The notes: generated by a model from the sequence alone, not told the origin. A DNA stretch of 64,000 bases from Saccharothrix espanaensis DSM 44229 (GCF_000328705.1 NC_019673.1:1798001-1862000); one strand, 5' to 3'. Shown: positions 17,035 through 26,751, numbered from the stretch's first letter. Made by a program: numbers and translations.

Positions 17035-17454
17035 GTGTTGATCCGCCGAGCCTCCACATCGGACCTCCCGACCGTCCTGCCTCTGCTGCGCGAGTTCTAC
17101 GAGGTGGACGGGCACGACTACGACGAAGCGGTGCTGACCGCCGCGCTCGGGCCGTTGCTGGCCGACGACGCTTTCGGCCAGGTCTGGCTGTTCGACACCG
17201 GCTACGCGGTGCTCACCTGGGGCTACTCGCTGGAGTCGGGCGGGCGGGACGCGCTGCTGGACGAGTTCTTCGTCCGCAACCGGGGCGGCGGCGTCGGCGG
17301 GAAGGTCATCGAGGACCTGGCCCAGGCCTGCCGGGAGGCCGGCGCGCGCCGGATGATCCTGGAGACCGAGGCGCCCAACGACGCGGCGCGGCGGTTCTAC
17401 GGGCGGCACGGGTTCGTGCCCGAGGCGTCCACCTGGATGATGCGCGACCTCTGA
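17035..17454 (+). CDS. GNAT-family N-acetyltransferase
   Basis: A 139-residue single-domain GNAT enzyme: N-terminal IRRAST strand, FDTGYAVLTWGYSLESGG strand pair, acetyl-CoA-binding motif degenerate as RNRGGGVGGKVIEDL, and the C-terminal APNDAARRFYGRHGF motif. The GTG at 17035 is used, with a TTG one codon later as alternative; the ribosome site is weak. Substrate unknown. Its 3' end overlaps the broken HNH reading frame on the other strand. Confidence 0.75.
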   Translation: MLIRRASTSDLPTVLPLLREFYEVDGHDYDEAVLTAALGPLLADDAFGQVWLFDTGYAVLTWGYSLESGGRDALLDEFFVRNRGGGVGGKVIEDLAQACREAGARRMILETEAPNDAARRFYGRHGFVPEASTWMMRDL

Positions 17455-18050
17455 ACCAGGCCGGCAGCCGGGCGCGCAGTTCGGGATCCCGCAGTACCGC
17501 GAGGACCGGTCCGTCCAGCACCCGCGCCGCGCCCGGCGTCGAGGACAGCCGCGGCATCGCCTGGCAGACGTCGGCGAACGGCTGCCCCTGGACGGTGAGC
17601 ACCGCCTCGCGCACCTCGTGCCCGGCCCCGCGCGCCCGCCCGGCGGACCACCGCGGCAGGCTCATCACCACCACCCGGTCCACCAGCAGCGGCCGGCCCG
17701 CGTCGTCCAGCGGGTACCGGTCCCGCTTGAGGTTGCTGTCGCAGGTCGAGCAGGCCGGCAGGTGGTTGAGCCAGTCGAAGGTCCGCAACGGGTTGCGGGA
17801 CAACGGCTCGAAGTGGTCGCTGTCGGTGCCCTGGCTGTCGCCGCGGTACCTGCACCGCTGGTGGCCCGGTGCCATCTCCTCCAGCAGCCGGCGCAGCGGC
17901 GCGTGCACGGACCGCCGCACGGCCGACCGCTTGCAGGCCGCCCGCGCGGTGCGCACCCGGTCCGGCGCGGCGGAGATCTCCGCGGCCCCGCGGCCAGCGC
18001 CGGCAGCCGGCGAGCTCGACGGGCAGCGCGGCGCGCGCGATCCGGATCAT
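17306..18050 (-). pseudogene. Broken HNH nuclease gene (PtuB/TIGR02646-like)
   Basis: Reading from the ATG at 18050 gives an HNH-partner-like start (MIRIARAALPVELAG), then the coding frame shifts near 17985 to one giving SAAPDRVRTARAACKR and an HNH core: RCRYRGDSQGTDSDHFEP, then FDWLNHLPACSTCDSNLKRD. The usual first zinc knuckle C-x-x-C appears as C-R-Y-R, so a metal-binding Cys is also lost. The frame runs on to 17306, overlapping the GNAT gene by about 150 bp, so the original stop is uncertain. It begins inside the stop of the ATPase remnant (ATGA). The pair resembles Septu-type ATPase/HNH defence; sequencing error is possible but the Cys loss argues for real decay. Confidence 0.65.
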
Positions 18051-19059
18051 CCCCGTTCCGACTCCGCGCGGTCCGATTCCAGCTCCATGCGGGCCGGCAC
18101 CTCGCGCGCCCGCACCACCGGTGAGCTGGTCAGCATCCGCTTGAGCTGCTCGTAGCGGCGCCCCGCTCGCCGTCCGTGCCGGCGATCACCGCGACCTCCA
18201 GCCCGAACAGCTCGGAGAGCACCGCGTCGTCGCCGCTGCCGTACACGATCCGCTCGTACAGGCGCTGGTCCACCACCCGCGGCGGCTCCGCCTGGTCGGG
18301 GCCCGGCAGCCGGATCAGGCCGCCCGGGTCTGCCGCCTGGCACAGGTACGGGCTGTGAGGCCGCCCGGGTCGATTCCCTCGATCCGGTAGTCGTCGGGCA
18401 GCAGGCCGTCGGACAGGATCGCCGGCGCGACCGCCTTCGACTCCTCCGCTCCGGGCCGCCGCTCCAGCGACCGCAGGTGCTGCTCGATCAGCCGGCCGAC
18501 GCCCTCGGCCGGCGAGGCGTCCTCGTGGAACAGGTGGCGAGCCGGGACACCGGGCCGGAGTTCGACATCAGCCGCTGGGCGTCGTCGGTCGCGCCGACCA
18601 TCCGCCGGAACGGCCCGTACGCTGCGCAGAACCACCCGGTAGTTTGTCCTGCCAGGGCCTCGGGTCGCCGCGGTCTTGCTGCCCTCCAGCTTCTCCCTCA
18701 GCGACGGCTGCACGCCCCGGTCGCCGTCGGGCATCGTCCACACCAGGCCGGCCCACAGCGCGCCGGAGGGCCGGCGGTCCTTGCCGGACCACCGCTCGGC
18801 GTGCTCGTCCAGGGTGAACCGGACCTGGGCGACGGCCTCACCGCCGGCCGGCGGTGGCCCAGTTCTCGAAGTCCGAGACCAGGTTGCGGGCCACCGCGGG
18901 GCCGCTGGGGGCGAGCGCGACGGCGTGCGGCAGGGAGGTCTTGCCGGAACCGTCGCGCCCGGCGATGACCGTCCAGCCCGGTGCGGTGAGATGCAGGTCG
19001 ACCTCGCGGGCGCCGTGAAACCCCTTGATGTTCCGCAGCCGGACCGGCGAGATGTACAT
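18047..19059 (-). pseudogene. Multiply frameshifted AAA/SMC-like ATPase gene (PtuA-like)
   Basis: Protein-like segments alternate between frames. ATG 19059 starts MYISPVRLRNIKGF with an intact P-loop GRDGSGKT. Near 18840 the sense frame moves (EAVAQVRFTLDEHAERW), near 18645 again (GWFCAAYGPFRRMVGATDDA), near 18540 again (LFHEDASPAEGVGRLIEQH), near 18345 again (LPGPDQAEPPRVVDQRLYER) and near 18165 a last time (RYEQLKRMLTSSPVV), ending at 18047. That is at least five frameshifts in about 1 kb, while the flanking genes are intact. The product would have been an ATPase like those fused or paired with HNH nucleases in defence modules. Confidence 0.68.
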
Positions 19060-19289
19060 GCGGCCGACTGCAGTGGGGAAGGGGTGGTGATCATGGGCTT
19101 CGCCGGGCCGGTGGGGCCGCGCTGCGTGGCGTGCGCCGCGGGCCGCCCGACCCGCGACCGCGCGACCCCACCGACGGGGTTCATGTTAATGGGTGCGTAT
19201 GCACCTTAAAACGCTCGAACGAGTGAACTGAAATCGGCGTGCGCGCCGACTAGGGTGTTCGCAGTTCTTTTCAGCGAGGAGCGATCCGA

Positions 19290-20144
19290 ATGGCAGCCGT
19301 CCAAACCCGACGCAAGCGCAAGCTCGGGCAGTTCCTGAACGCCCTGCGCAAGCGCGCCGGCAAGACCGAGGTCGACTACCACGCGTTGACCCGCAAGACC
19401 CAGTCGACGCTGTCGCGGATGGAGAACGGCTACATCAGTCCCAGTTGGACCGAGTTGGGCGCACTGCTCGGGTTGTACGGCGCGACCGACGCCGAGCGGC
19501 GCGAAGCGGAAGCCCTGTGGGAGGACGCCAAACAGGACAGCACCCGGTTGGCCAACGCCGCCGCGTACACCCCCGAGGCGCGGACGTACGCGCGGCAGGA
19601 GGCGGACGCGACGGAAGTGCGCACCATCGAGATGATCGTGATCCCCGGCCTGCTCCAGACCGCCGCGTACGCCTCCGCGGTGCGCTTGGCGGGACAGCGT
19701 TTCCTGGACCCGTCAGTGCCGGTGGACCAGGCGGTGGCGGCGTTGGCGAGCCGCCAGCGCCGGCTGCCCGGACTCCGCCTGCACGCGGTGATCGACGAAG
19801 CCGCGCTGCACCGGGTCGTGGGTGGACCCGACGTCATGCACGCGCAGCTGTCGCAGCTGCTGGAGATGGCCCGGCAGCCGGACATCACCATCCAGGTGAT
19901 CCCGTTCGGCGCGGGGGCCTACGGGACCATGTCGGGCGGCGGCGCCACCGCGCTCCGGTTCGACGCCGGCGATCCCTCCTCCGTGTACCTGGAGTACGCG
20001 GGTGGAGGCAAGTGGGTGGACAATCCGGCCGATGTCGAGAAGTACCTGCTTCACTTCGAGGACATGGCAGCGCAGGTCGCCCTGTCGCCCAAGGAGTCGG
20101 CTGCGCTGATCAGGAAACTGGCAACCGCACTGAAGGAAACATGA
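19290..20144 (+). CDS. Scr1-type XRE regulator with DUF5753 domain
   Basis: A 284-residue protein with an N-terminal helix-turn-helix (about residues 10-75; TRKTQSTLSRMENGY) and a C-terminal DUF5753 domain (EMIVIPGLLQTAAYA; VIPFGAGAYGTM). These regulators occur in many copies in filamentous actinobacteria next to small DUF397 proteins and are annotated as antitoxin-like. gaggag lies at correct distance from the ATG at 19290. The stop overlaps the DUF397 gene (ATGA). It lies 230 bp from the broken ATPase gene, divergently. Confidence 0.88.
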   Translation: MAAVQTRRKRKLGQFLNALRKRAGKTEVDYHALTRKTQSTLSRMENGYISPSWTELGALLGLYGATDAERREAEALWEDAKQDSTRLANAAAYTPEARTYARQEADATEVRTIEMIVIPGLLQTAAYASAVRLAGQRFLDPSVPVDQAVAALASRQRRLPGLRLHAVIDEAALHRVVGGPDVMHAQLSQLLEMARQPDITIQVIPFGAGAYGTMSGGGATALRFDAGDPSSVYLEYAGGGKWVDNPADVEKYLLHFEDMAAQVALSPKESAALIRKLATALKET

Positions 20145-20317
20145 ACACGAAGAAGACGTGGCGTAGAAGCTCGCATTCAGGCGCGGGGAACAACTGCGTG
20201 GAGCTGGCCGTCGGCCGCGCGGCCACCGTTGTTCGTGACAGCAAGCGTCCAGGCCCAGAACTGACCTTCGCGGACCGTCCATTCCGGGCGTTCCTCACCC
20301 TCCTCCGCCAAACCTGA
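20141..20317 (+). CDS. DUF397 protein (partner of the Scr1-type regulator)
   Basis: A 58-residue protein with the DUF397 hallmark pattern: WRRSSHSGAGNNCVELAV, then VVRDSKRPG and a C-terminal F-x-x-F. It is translationally coupled to the regulator (4-bp overlap) and in other systems is proposed to be the toxin-like or ligand partner. Its 3' end overlaps the convergent histidine kinase gene by 23 bp. Confidence 0.87.
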   Translation: MNTKKTWRRSSHSGAGNNCVELAVGRAATVVRDSKRPGPELTFADRPFRAFLTLLRQT

Positions 20318-21425
20318 CCGTCACCTCCAACCCGCCGTCCGCCCTCGGTGCCGCGGTCACCGTGCCGCCGTGGGCGGCGGCTATGGCGCGCACTATGGAC
20401 AGTCCGAGGCCCAGCCCGCGTTCCCCGGTGGTCGTCCGAGCCCGGTCCAGCCGGCGGAACGGGCGGAACAACCCCTCCACCTCGTAGGGCTGGATCTCCG
20501 GACCGGTGTTGGCGACCACCAGCACCCCGTCCCGCGACACGACCTCGAGCCGGCCGCCCGCGTGGTTGTGCTTGACAGCGTTGTCGACGAGGTTGCGCAC
20601 CAGCCGTTCCAGCAGCACCGGGTCGCCGTCGACCGAGGCGGGCCCGAGGTCCCGCAGGACCTCCACGCCCACGTCGGCGGCCCCGGACTGGCGGAGCACG
20701 TGCTCGGCGATCCCGGCCAGGTCGGTCGGCGTCCGCTCGGCGGGCTCGGTCTCCGCGTCGGCCAGCGCCAGCAGCCCGTCGATGAGCCGCTCGTGCCGGG
20801 CGTTGACCTCCAGCAGCTCCGCGCCCAGCCGGCGCGCGTCCGCCGAGGCACCCGGTCGGGTGATCGCCACCTCGATCAGGGCGCGCTTGACCGCGAGCGG
20901 CGTGCGCATCTCGTGCGAGGCGTCCGCGACGAACCGGCGCTGCCCGTCGAACGCCCGGTCCAGCCGGTCCAGCATCGCGTTGAACGTCCCGGCGAGCTCG
21001 GCCACCTCGTCGCGCGCCCCCTGGGCCGGGATCCGCTCGTGCAGGCCCTGCCCGGCGGTGATCCGGCGGGCCGTCTCGGTGATCCGGTGCACCGGGTCCA
21101 GCGCGCGGCGCGCCACCAGCCAGCCGACCCCCACCGCGACCAGCCCGACGCACAGCAGCGCGAGCGCCCCCCAGGCGACCAGCGAGTCCAGCACGCCGTC
21201 GCGGTAGCGCTCCTCGGCCGCCCGGAACGACTCGACCACCTCGTCCAGCGGGGCGCCGCCGAGCTTGCGCAGCGCGAGCAGGTCCGGCACCGCCGTCGTG
21301 CCGCCGCCGTCGAGGCTCTGCCGCACCAGCAGGTAGGTCACGGCCAGCAGCACCGCGCCGGCCAGCGCGAACAGGCCCCCGTACAGCGCGGTGAGCCGGG
21401 CCCGGACACCCCAGCGGCCGGTCAC
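20295..21425 (-). CDS. Sensor histidine kinase
   Basis: A 376-residue membrane kinase: two transmembrane segments (about residues 8-30 and 82-105) around a short extracytoplasmic loop, a HAMP linker, the H-box DASHEMRTPLAV, N-box RNLVDNAVKHNHAGG and G-box ERGLGLGLSIV. The GTG at 21425 overlaps the stop of the response regulator gene, so the pair is an operon. The small sensing loop suggests an intramembrane or envelope-stress cue. The divergently encoded HlyD/MacB-like exporter set is the obvious candidate target. Confidence 0.88.
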   Translation of the reverse strand: MTGRWGVRARLTALYGGLFALAGAVLLAVTYLLVRQSLDGGGTTAVPDLLALRKLGGAPLDEVVESFRAAEERYRDGVLDSLVAWGALALLCVGLVAVGVGWLVARRALDPVHRITETARRITAGQGLHERIPAQGARDEVAELAGTFNAMLDRLDRAFDGQRRFVADASHEMRTPLAVKRALIEVAITRPGASADARRLGAELLEVNARHERLIDGLLALADAETEPAERTPTDLAGIAEHVLRQSGAADVGVEVLRDLGPASVDGDPVLLERLVRNLVDNAVKHNHAGGRLEVVSRDGVLVVANTGPEIQPYEVEGLFRPFRRLDRARTTTGERGLGLGLSIVRAIAAAHGGTVTAAPRADGGLEVTVRFGGGG

Positions 21426-22075
21426 GGGATCCGGTACCCGACGCCGGGCACGGTCTCGACCACCGGCGGCTCGCCCAGCTTGCGGCGCAGCTTCATCACC
21501 GTCACCCGCAGCACGTTGGTGAACGGGTCGATGTGCTCGTCCCAGACCTTCTCCAGCAGCACCTCGGCCGGCACCACCGCGCCCTGCGCCCGGAGCAGCT
21601 CGGCCAGCACCGCGAACTCCCTGTTGGCCAACGGGAGCGGCGCGCCGTCCCGGGACGCCAGCCGGCGCGCCGGGTCGAGGTCCAAACCCGCGCGGCGCAG
21701 CACCGGCGGCACCGCCGGCCGGGACCGCCGCAGCAGCGCGTGCACCCGCGCGGAGAGCTCCACGAACGCGAACGGCTTGGGCAGGTAGTCGTCCGCGCCC
21801 AGCGCCAGCCCGGCCACCCGGTCCCGCACGCCGGCCGCCGCGGTCAGCATGAGCACCCGCGTGTCGCCGCGCTCCACGACGGTCCGGCACACCTCGTCAC
21901 CGTGCACGTACGGGATGTCGCGGTCGAGCACCAGCACGTCGTAGTCGTTGGTCGCCAGGCGTTCCAGCGCGGCTTCGCCGTCGTGCACGACGTCCACCGC
22001 GAACGGCTCACGCCGAAGCCACTCGGCGATCGCGCCCGCCAGCGCCTCCTCGTCCTCCACCACCAGGATCCGCAT
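21422..22075 (-). CDS. OmpR-family response regulator
   Basis: A 217-residue regulator: receiver domain with acidic pocket VVEDEE and phospho-acceptor Asp51 (VLVLDRD), the conserved Lys in LPKPFAFVEL, and a C-terminal winged helix ending VETVPGVGYRIP. ATG 22075 is preferred; ATG 22084 (three codons longer) is possible. The 109-bp gap to the divergent lipoprotein gene probably holds both promoters. Confidence 0.88.
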   Translation of the reverse strand: MRILVVEDEEALAGAIAEWLRREPFAVDVVHDGEAALERLATNDYDVLVLDRDIPYVHGDEVCRTVVERGDTRVLMLTAAAGVRDRVAGLALGADDYLPKPFAFVELSARVHALLRRSRPAVPPVLRRAGLDLDPARRLASRDGAPLPLANREFAVLAELLRAQGAVVPAEVLLEKVWDEHIDPFTNVLRVTVMKLRRKLGEPPVVETVPGVGYRIP

Positions 22076-22184
22076 GGCCACCATGATCCGCCGGGCACCC
22101 ATAACGCCGGCATAAGCCGGCACGGCCACGCCCCGGTTATCCCCCCGCTGCTGGACTGCTCCCATCCGATCCCAGGAGGGGAAC

Positions 22185-22643
22185 ATGAGAAGGGTGATGG
22201 CGGTGGTGGCGTGCGCGCTGCTGCTGGGGGCGTGCGCGCCGGACACCGCCGAACAGGCCGCGCCGAGCAGCACGGCGGCCGACCAGGGCGTGCGGTTCGC
22301 GCAGTGCATGAGGGACAACGGGGTCGACGTGCCCGATCCGGGGCCGGACGCGGGCAAGCTCGGCGGGTTGGCCGGCGTCGACCGCGACGACCCGGCGTTC
22401 ACGCCGGCCATGGCCGCGTGCAAGCAACACCTGCCGGGCGGCGGGGATCTGTCCAGTCTGGACCCCGCACAGCTCGACAAGCTGCGCGCGTTCGCCGGGT
22501 GCATGAGGGAGCACGGGGTCGAGATGCCCGACCCCGACCCGAACGGCGGCAAGCCCGATCTCAGCGGCGTCGACCGGACGGGGCCCGCGTTCCAAGCCGC
22601 GTTCGAAGCCTGCCAGGACAAGCTGCCGGAGCTGGTGCGGTGA
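22185..22643 (+). CDS. Lipoprotein with an internal Cys-containing duplication
   Basis: A 152-residue lipoprotein (lipobox L-L-G-A-C, Cys17). The mature part is an internal duplication: two copies of a roughly 55-residue unit with the pattern FA-x-CMR-x-x-GV-x-x-PDP-x-P, then GK, GVDR-x-x-PAF and AC-x-x-x-LP, each with two conserved Cys that could pair. ATG 22185 has a strong aggagggg site. It starts an overlapping set with the HlyD-like, ABC ATPase and permease genes, so it likely belongs to that envelope exporter. I know similar lipoproteins next to such adaptors in actinobacteria, but no function. Confidence 0.82.
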   Translation: MRRVMAVVACALLLGACAPDTAEQAAPSSTAADQGVRFAQCMRDNGVDVPDPGPDAGKLGGLAGVDRDDPAFTPAMAACKQHLPGGGDLSSLDPAQLDKLRAFAGCMREHGVEMPDPDPNGGKPDLSGVDRTGPAFQAAFEACQDKLPELVR

Positions 22644-23701
22644 ACCCGACCAGCGGAAGTCCGCGCCGACGGGTCCTGCTCGGGGCCGGTGCGGTGGTGG
22701 CGCTGGCCGCCGGCGGCGTGGCGGCGGTCGGGTTCGGCGGGGGCGAACCGCCGCCCGCCACCGCCGCGAACCTGCCGCCGGCGACCGCGAAGGTCGTCGT
22801 CACGACGCTGACCGGCACCGAGCGGGTGACCGGCGCGCTGGGACGCGGGCCGGCGACGGCGGTGCCGCCCGGACCGCCGGGCACCGTCACGTGGCTGCCC
22901 GCGCCGGGCGCGGTGATCGGCCGGGGGCAGCCGGTCTACCGGGTGGACGACCGCCCGGTGCCGCTGCTGTTCGGCGCGACGCCCGCGTGGCGGACGCTGT
23001 CCTCCGGGGTGGCGGGCGAGGACGTGCGGCAGTTCGAGGAGAACTTGGAAGCGTTGGGGTACACCGGTTTCACCGTCGACACCACGTTCACCGCAGGCAC
23101 CGCCGACGCGGTCCGGGCGTGGCAGCGCGACACCGGGCGCCTGGAAACCGGGACCGTGCCGGCGGCGGAGGTGGTGTTCGCGCCGGGCGAGGTCCGGGTC
23201 GCCGAGCTGAAGGTCCCGCTGGGCGGCGAGGCCGGCGGCCCGGTGCTGACCCACACCGGCACGACCAGGGTGGTGACCGTGCCGCTGGAGGTCGCCAAGC
23301 AGCACCTGGTCGCGCCCGGGGTGACGGCGACGGTGACCCTGCCGGACGGCCGGACCGTGCCGGGCGTGGTCGAGTCGGTCGGCACGGTCGCGTCCGCGCA
23401 GCCCGGCACGGACACCGAGACCACGGTCGACGTGGTCGTCGCGGTCGCCGACCAGGCGGCGCTCGGCTCGTTGGACGCCGCCCCGGTGGAGGTCCGGCTG
23501 GTCTCCACCCGCAAGGAGGACGTCCTGGCGGTCCCGGTCGGCGCGCTGGTGTTCCTCGGCGAGGGCCGGTACGGCGTGCAGGTCGTCGACGGCGGCACGA
23601 CCCGGTACGTGCCGGTGGACACCGGGCTGTTCGCCGACGGGAAGGTCGAGGTGAGCGGCGGGGGCGTCACCGCCGGGCTGGACGTGGGGGTGCCGCGGTG
23701 A
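22640..23701 (+). CDS. Membrane-fusion-type adaptor with peptidoglycan-binding domain
   Basis: A 353-residue exported protein. The N-terminus ([20 protein letters not shown]) has a twin-arginine-like basic start and a hydrophobic segment. A PG_binding_1-type helix region follows ([28 protein letters not shown], about residues 130-170), then HlyD-like beta regions ([33 protein letters not shown]). This layout is typical of adaptors that work with MacB-type ABC proteins in Gram-positive actinobacteria. GTG 22640 overlaps the lipoprotein stop. Confidence 0.8.
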   Translation: MNPTSGSPRRRVLLGAGAVVALAAGGVAAVGFGGGEPPPATAANLPPATAKVVVTTLTGTERVTGALGRGPATAVPPGPPGTVTWLPAPGAVIGRGQPVYRVDDRPVPLLFGATPAWRTLSSGVAGEDVRQFEENLEALGYTGFTVDTTFTAGTADAVRAWQRDTGRLETGTVPAAEVVFAPGEVRVAELKVPLGGEAGGPVLTHTGTTRVVTVPLEVAKQHLVAPGVTATVTLPDGRTVPGVVESVGTVASAQPGTDTETTVDVVVAVADQAALGSLDAAPVEVRLVSTRKEDVLAVPVGALVFLGEGRYGVQVVDGGTTRYVPVDTGLFADGKVEVSGGGVTAGLDVGVPR

Positions 23702-24360
23702 GCCTGGTCGAGTTGCACGGCGCTTCCCGCGAGTACCACGGGGTCCGCGCGCTGCGGGACGTGACGCTGAGCATCGGCCGCGGCGAGTTGCTGGCGGTGG
23801 TCGGGCCGTCCGGGTCGGGCAAGTCGACGCTGCTCAACCTCGTCGGCACGCTGGACCGGCCCACCGCCGGCACGGTCCGCGTCGCCGGGCACGACGTCGG
23901 CGCGCTGTCCGACCGGCGGCTGTCGGCGTTGCGGGCGGGCGTGGTCGGGTTCGTGTTCCAGCAGTTCCACCTCGCCGGCGGCGTGTCCACAGTGGACAAC
24001 GTGGCCGCCGGCCTGCTCTACCGGGGCGTCCCGGTCCGGGAACGCCGCCGGCGCGCGGCGGCGGCGCTGGAGTCGGTCGGGCTCGGCCACCGGCTGGCGC
24101 ACCGCCCGCACGAGCTCTCCGGCGGCGAGCGCCAGCGGGTCGCCGTCGCGCGGGCCGTCGTCGGGCGGCCCGCGCTGCTGCTGGCCGACGAGCCCACCGG
24201 CAACCTGGACTCCGCGTCGGGCGCGGGCGTGCTGGCGCTGCTCCGGTCGTTGCACGAGGCCGGCACGACCGTCGTGGTCGTCACCCACGACCGCGAACTG
24301 GCGGCGGGCCTGCCGCGCCGGGTCGACGTGCGCGACGGGCGGGTGGTCGGCGATGGCTGA
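23698..24360 (+). CDS. MacB/LolD-type ABC transporter ATPase
   Basis: A 220-residue ATPase with Walker [11 protein letters not shown]-loop FVFQQFHL, signature [14 protein letters not shown] and Walker [14 protein letters not shown], the exact pattern of the MacB/LolD/FtsE class. It overlaps the adaptor gene by 4 bp and the permease gene by 8 bp. It should drive the mechanotransmission-type permease encoded next. Confidence 0.88.
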   Translation: MSLVELHGASREYHGVRALRDVTLSIGRGELLAVVGPSGSGKSTLLNLVGTLDRPTAGTVRVAGHDVGALSDRRLSALRAGVVGFVFQQFHLAGGVSTVDNVAAGLLYRGVPVRERRRRAAAALESVGLGHRLAHRPHELSGGERQRVAVARAVVGRPALLLADEPTGNLDSASGAGVLALLRSLHEAGTTVVVVTHDRELAAGLPRRVDVRDGRVVGDG

Positions 24361-25543
24361 GCCGCGCCCCGCCCGGCTGCGGTTCGCCGACGTGCTGCGG
24401 GTCGGCGGGTTCGGGCTGCGCGCCCGGCCGGGCCGGGTCGCGCTGTCCGCGCTGGGCATCGCCATCGGCATCGCGGCGATGGTGGCCGTGGTGGGCGTGT
24501 CCGCGTCCAGCCGGGCGGACCTGGACCGGCGGCTGGCCGCGCTGGGCACCAACCTGCTCTCGGTCGGCCCCGGCCAGACCCTGTTCGGCGAACCGGCCCG
24601 GCTGCCGGTCGAGTCGGTCGGCATGGTCGGCCGGCTCGACCCGGTCACCTCGACCACCGCGACCGGCAAGGTCGACGCGAAGGTCTACCGCAACGACCAC
24701 GTCCCGGCTGCCCAGTCCGGCGGCATCGGGGTGCTCGCCACCCGCACCGACCTGCTCGCCACGGTCGGCGTGCCGGTGGCGCGCGGCGAGTTCCTGAACG
24801 AGGCCACCGCGCGGTACCCGGCCGTGGTGCTCGGCGGGAAGGCCGCCGAACGGCTCGGCGTGGCCGCCCCGGGCGAGGCCGTGCACCTGGGCGGCGACTG
24901 GTTCACCGTGGTCGGCGTCCTGGGTCCCGCGCCGCTCACCCCCGAACTGGACACCGCCGCCCTGGTCGGGTGGCCGGTGGCGGAACGGGAACTGGGCTTC
25001 GACGGCCACCCGACCACCGTGTACGCGCGGGCCCGGGAGGACGCCGTGCGGGCCGTGCAGGGCGCTCTCGCGGCGACCGCGAACCCGGAGCAGCCGGACG
25101 CGGTGCGGGTGTCGCGGCCGTCGGACGCGTTGGCCGCCAAGCAGGTCGCCGACGCCACGCTCAACGCCCTGCTGCTCGGCCTGGGCGCGGTGGCGCTGCT
25201 GGTCGGCGGGGTCGGCGTGGCCAACACGATGGTGATCTCGGTGCTGGAACGGCGTGCGGAGATCGGGTTGCGCCGGTCGCTGGGCGCGACCGGCGGCCAG
25301 GTGCGGGTCCAGTTCCTGACCGAGTCGCTGCTGCTGTCGGGCCTGGGCGGGGTGGGCGGCGCGGTGCTCGGCGTCCTGGTGACCGCCGGCTACGCGACCG
25401 CCCAGGGCTGGCCGGTGGTGGTGCCGCTGTGGGCGACCGCCGGCGGCGTGCCCGCGACCGCGCTGATCGGCGTGCTGGCCGGGCTGCTCCCGGCGATCCG
25501 GGCGAGCCGACTGCCCCCAGCGGAGGCACTGGCGACTCCGTAG
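24353..25543 (+). CDS. MacB/FtsX-type ABC permease
   Basis: A 396-residue membrane protein: one N-terminal transmembrane segment (about 30-50), a large extracytoplasmic MacB_PCD-like domain, and three C-terminal segments in the FtsX fold ([38 protein letters not shown]). Together with the upstream ATPase, adaptor and lipoprotein it forms a tripartite-like envelope machine whose cargo is unknown. The divergent two-component system likely regulates it. Confidence 0.87.
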   Translation: MAEPRPARLRFADVLRVGGFGLRARPGRVALSALGIAIGIAAMVAVVGVSASSRADLDRRLAALGTNLLSVGPGQTLFGEPARLPVESVGMVGRLDPVTSTTATGKVDAKVYRNDHVPAAQSGGIGVLATRTDLLATVGVPVARGEFLNEATARYPAVVLGGKAAERLGVAAPGEAVHLGGDWFTVVGVLGPAPLTPELDTAALVGWPVAERELGFDGHPTTVYARAREDAVRAVQGALAATANPEQPDAVRVSRPSDALAAKQVADATLNALLLGLGAVALLVGGVGVANTMVISVLERRAEIGLRRSLGATGGQVRVQFLTESLLLSGLGGVGGAVLGVLVTAGYATAQGWPVVVPLWATAGGVPATALIGVLAGLLPAIRASRLPPAEALATP

Positions 25544-25563
25544 GTCCCCGCGCCGCAGATCCG

Positions 25564-25599
25564 CGGGGGTCCCGGTCCGGGCGTCGGGCCGGGCCCCCG
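25564..25599 (+). terminator. Terminator hairpin after the MacB-type operon
   Basis: cggggg (25564-25569) pairs with cccccg (25594-25599) and cccgg with ccggg inside, with a one-base bulge; it follows the permease stop by 20 bp. Confidence 0.7.
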
Positions 25600-25613
25600 T
25601 CGATCAAGAAGCC

Positions 25614-25769
25614 GTGAGTCCGGCGTGGTCCGGTGGGGGCGTGTGGTTGCATGAGGGCATCGCCCCGCACTGGCTGGGGCGGATGCGTGCGCGCAACCCG
25701 TTGGCACAGCGCTGGTTCGTGCGGTACGCCGAGCACGCGCGGGGCCGCGGTCGGCGCGCCGGTGACTAG
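25614..25769 (+). CDS. Possible small ORF, 51 residues
   Basis: GTG 25614 to TAG 25769 would encode a basic, Trp/Arg-rich peptide (WLHEGIAPHWLGRMRARN, then QRWFVRYAEHARGRG). Third codon positions are mostly G or C, as in real genes here. It lies wholly between the terminator and terC. There is no clear ribosome site and no recognised family, so this is a candidate only. Confidence 0.35.
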   Translation: MSPAWSGGGVWLHEGIAPHWLGRMRARNPLAQRWFVRYAEHARGRGRRAGD

Positions 25770-25782
25770 CGGAGGGGCCGTG

Positions 25783-26751
25783 ATGCAGCTACCCACCTGG
25801 GTGTGGTTGGCGACCTTGGGGGCGATCGCGCTGGTGATCGCGCTCGACTTCTACCTGGTCGCGCGCGACCCGCGGGACCCGTCGTTCCGCGAATCCCTGG
25901 TGGCGGTCTCGGTGTACGTCGGCCTCGCGGTGCTGTTCGGGCTCGGCGTGACGGTGTTCGCCGGGCCGGACTACGGCGGGCAGTTCTTCGCCGGGTGGAT
26001 CACCGAGTACTCGCTCAGCGTCGACAACCTGTTCGTGTTCCTGCTGATCATGAGCAGGTTCGCGGTGCCGAAGGAGTACCGGCAGAAGGTGCTGCTGGTC
26101 GGCGTGGTGATCGCGCTGGTGCTGCGGGCGGCGTTCATCGCGGCCGGCGCGCAGGCGATCTCCCGGTTCGACTGGCTGTTCTACGTCTTCGGCGCGTTCC
26201 TGGTGTTCACCGCGTGGAAGCTGCTGCGGCAGGACGACTCGGACGAGCCGGAGTTCCAGGAGAACCGGGTGCTGCGCGCGTTCAAGCGGGTGGTGCCGAC
26301 CGCGCCGGGCTACGACGGCGCGCGGCTGACCACGGTGTCGAACGGCCGCCGGGTGGTGACGCCGATGCTCATCGTGATGGTCGCGGTCGGCACCACGGAC
26401 CTGCTGTTCGCGGTCGACTCGATCCCGGCGATCTTCGGCCTGACCCGCGAGACCTACCTGGTGCTGACCGCCAACGCGTTCGCCCTGATGGGGTTGCGCC
26501 AGCTGTTCTTCCTGATCGGCGGGCTGCTGGACCGGCTAATCCACCTGGCCAAGGGCCTCGCGGTGATCCTGGCCTTCATCGGGGTCAAGCTCATCCTGGA
26601 GGCGTTGCACCACCACGGCGTCGACTGGGCGCCGGAGATCCCGATCCTGCTCTCGCTCGGCGTCATCCTGGGCGTCCTGCTGGTCACGACCGTGGCGAGC
26701 CTGATGACGTCGGCCCGGACCAAGACGGAGGTCGCCGACCCGGACGCGTGA
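25783..26751 (+). CDS. TerC-family integral membrane protein
   Basis: A 322-residue membrane protein with about nine hydrophobic segments. It shows the TerC hallmarks ITEYSLSVDNLFVF and VGTTDLLFAVDSIPA, which hold acidic residues thought to bind metal. Family members (Alx, YceF) export Mn2+ and help metalate exported proteins; tellurite resistance is a secondary phenotype. ggagggg at 25771-25777 supports the ATG at 25783. No ykoY-type riboswitch is evident in the short leader. Confidence 0.87.
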   Translation: MQLPTWVWLATLGAIALVIALDFYLVARDPRDPSFRESLVAVSVYVGLAVLFGLGVTVFAGPDYGGQFFAGWITEYSLSVDNLFVFLLIMSRFAVPKEYRQKVLLVGVVIALVLRAAFIAAGAQAISRFDWLFYVFGAFLVFTAWKLLRQDDSDEPEFQENRVLRAFKRVVPTAPGYDGARLTTVSNGRRVVTPMLIVMVAVGTTDLLFAVDSIPAIFGLTRETYLVLTANAFALMGLRQLFFLIGGLLDRLIHLAKGLAVILAFIGVKLILEALHHHGVDWAPEIPILLSLGVILGVLLVTTVASLMTSARTKTEVADPDA

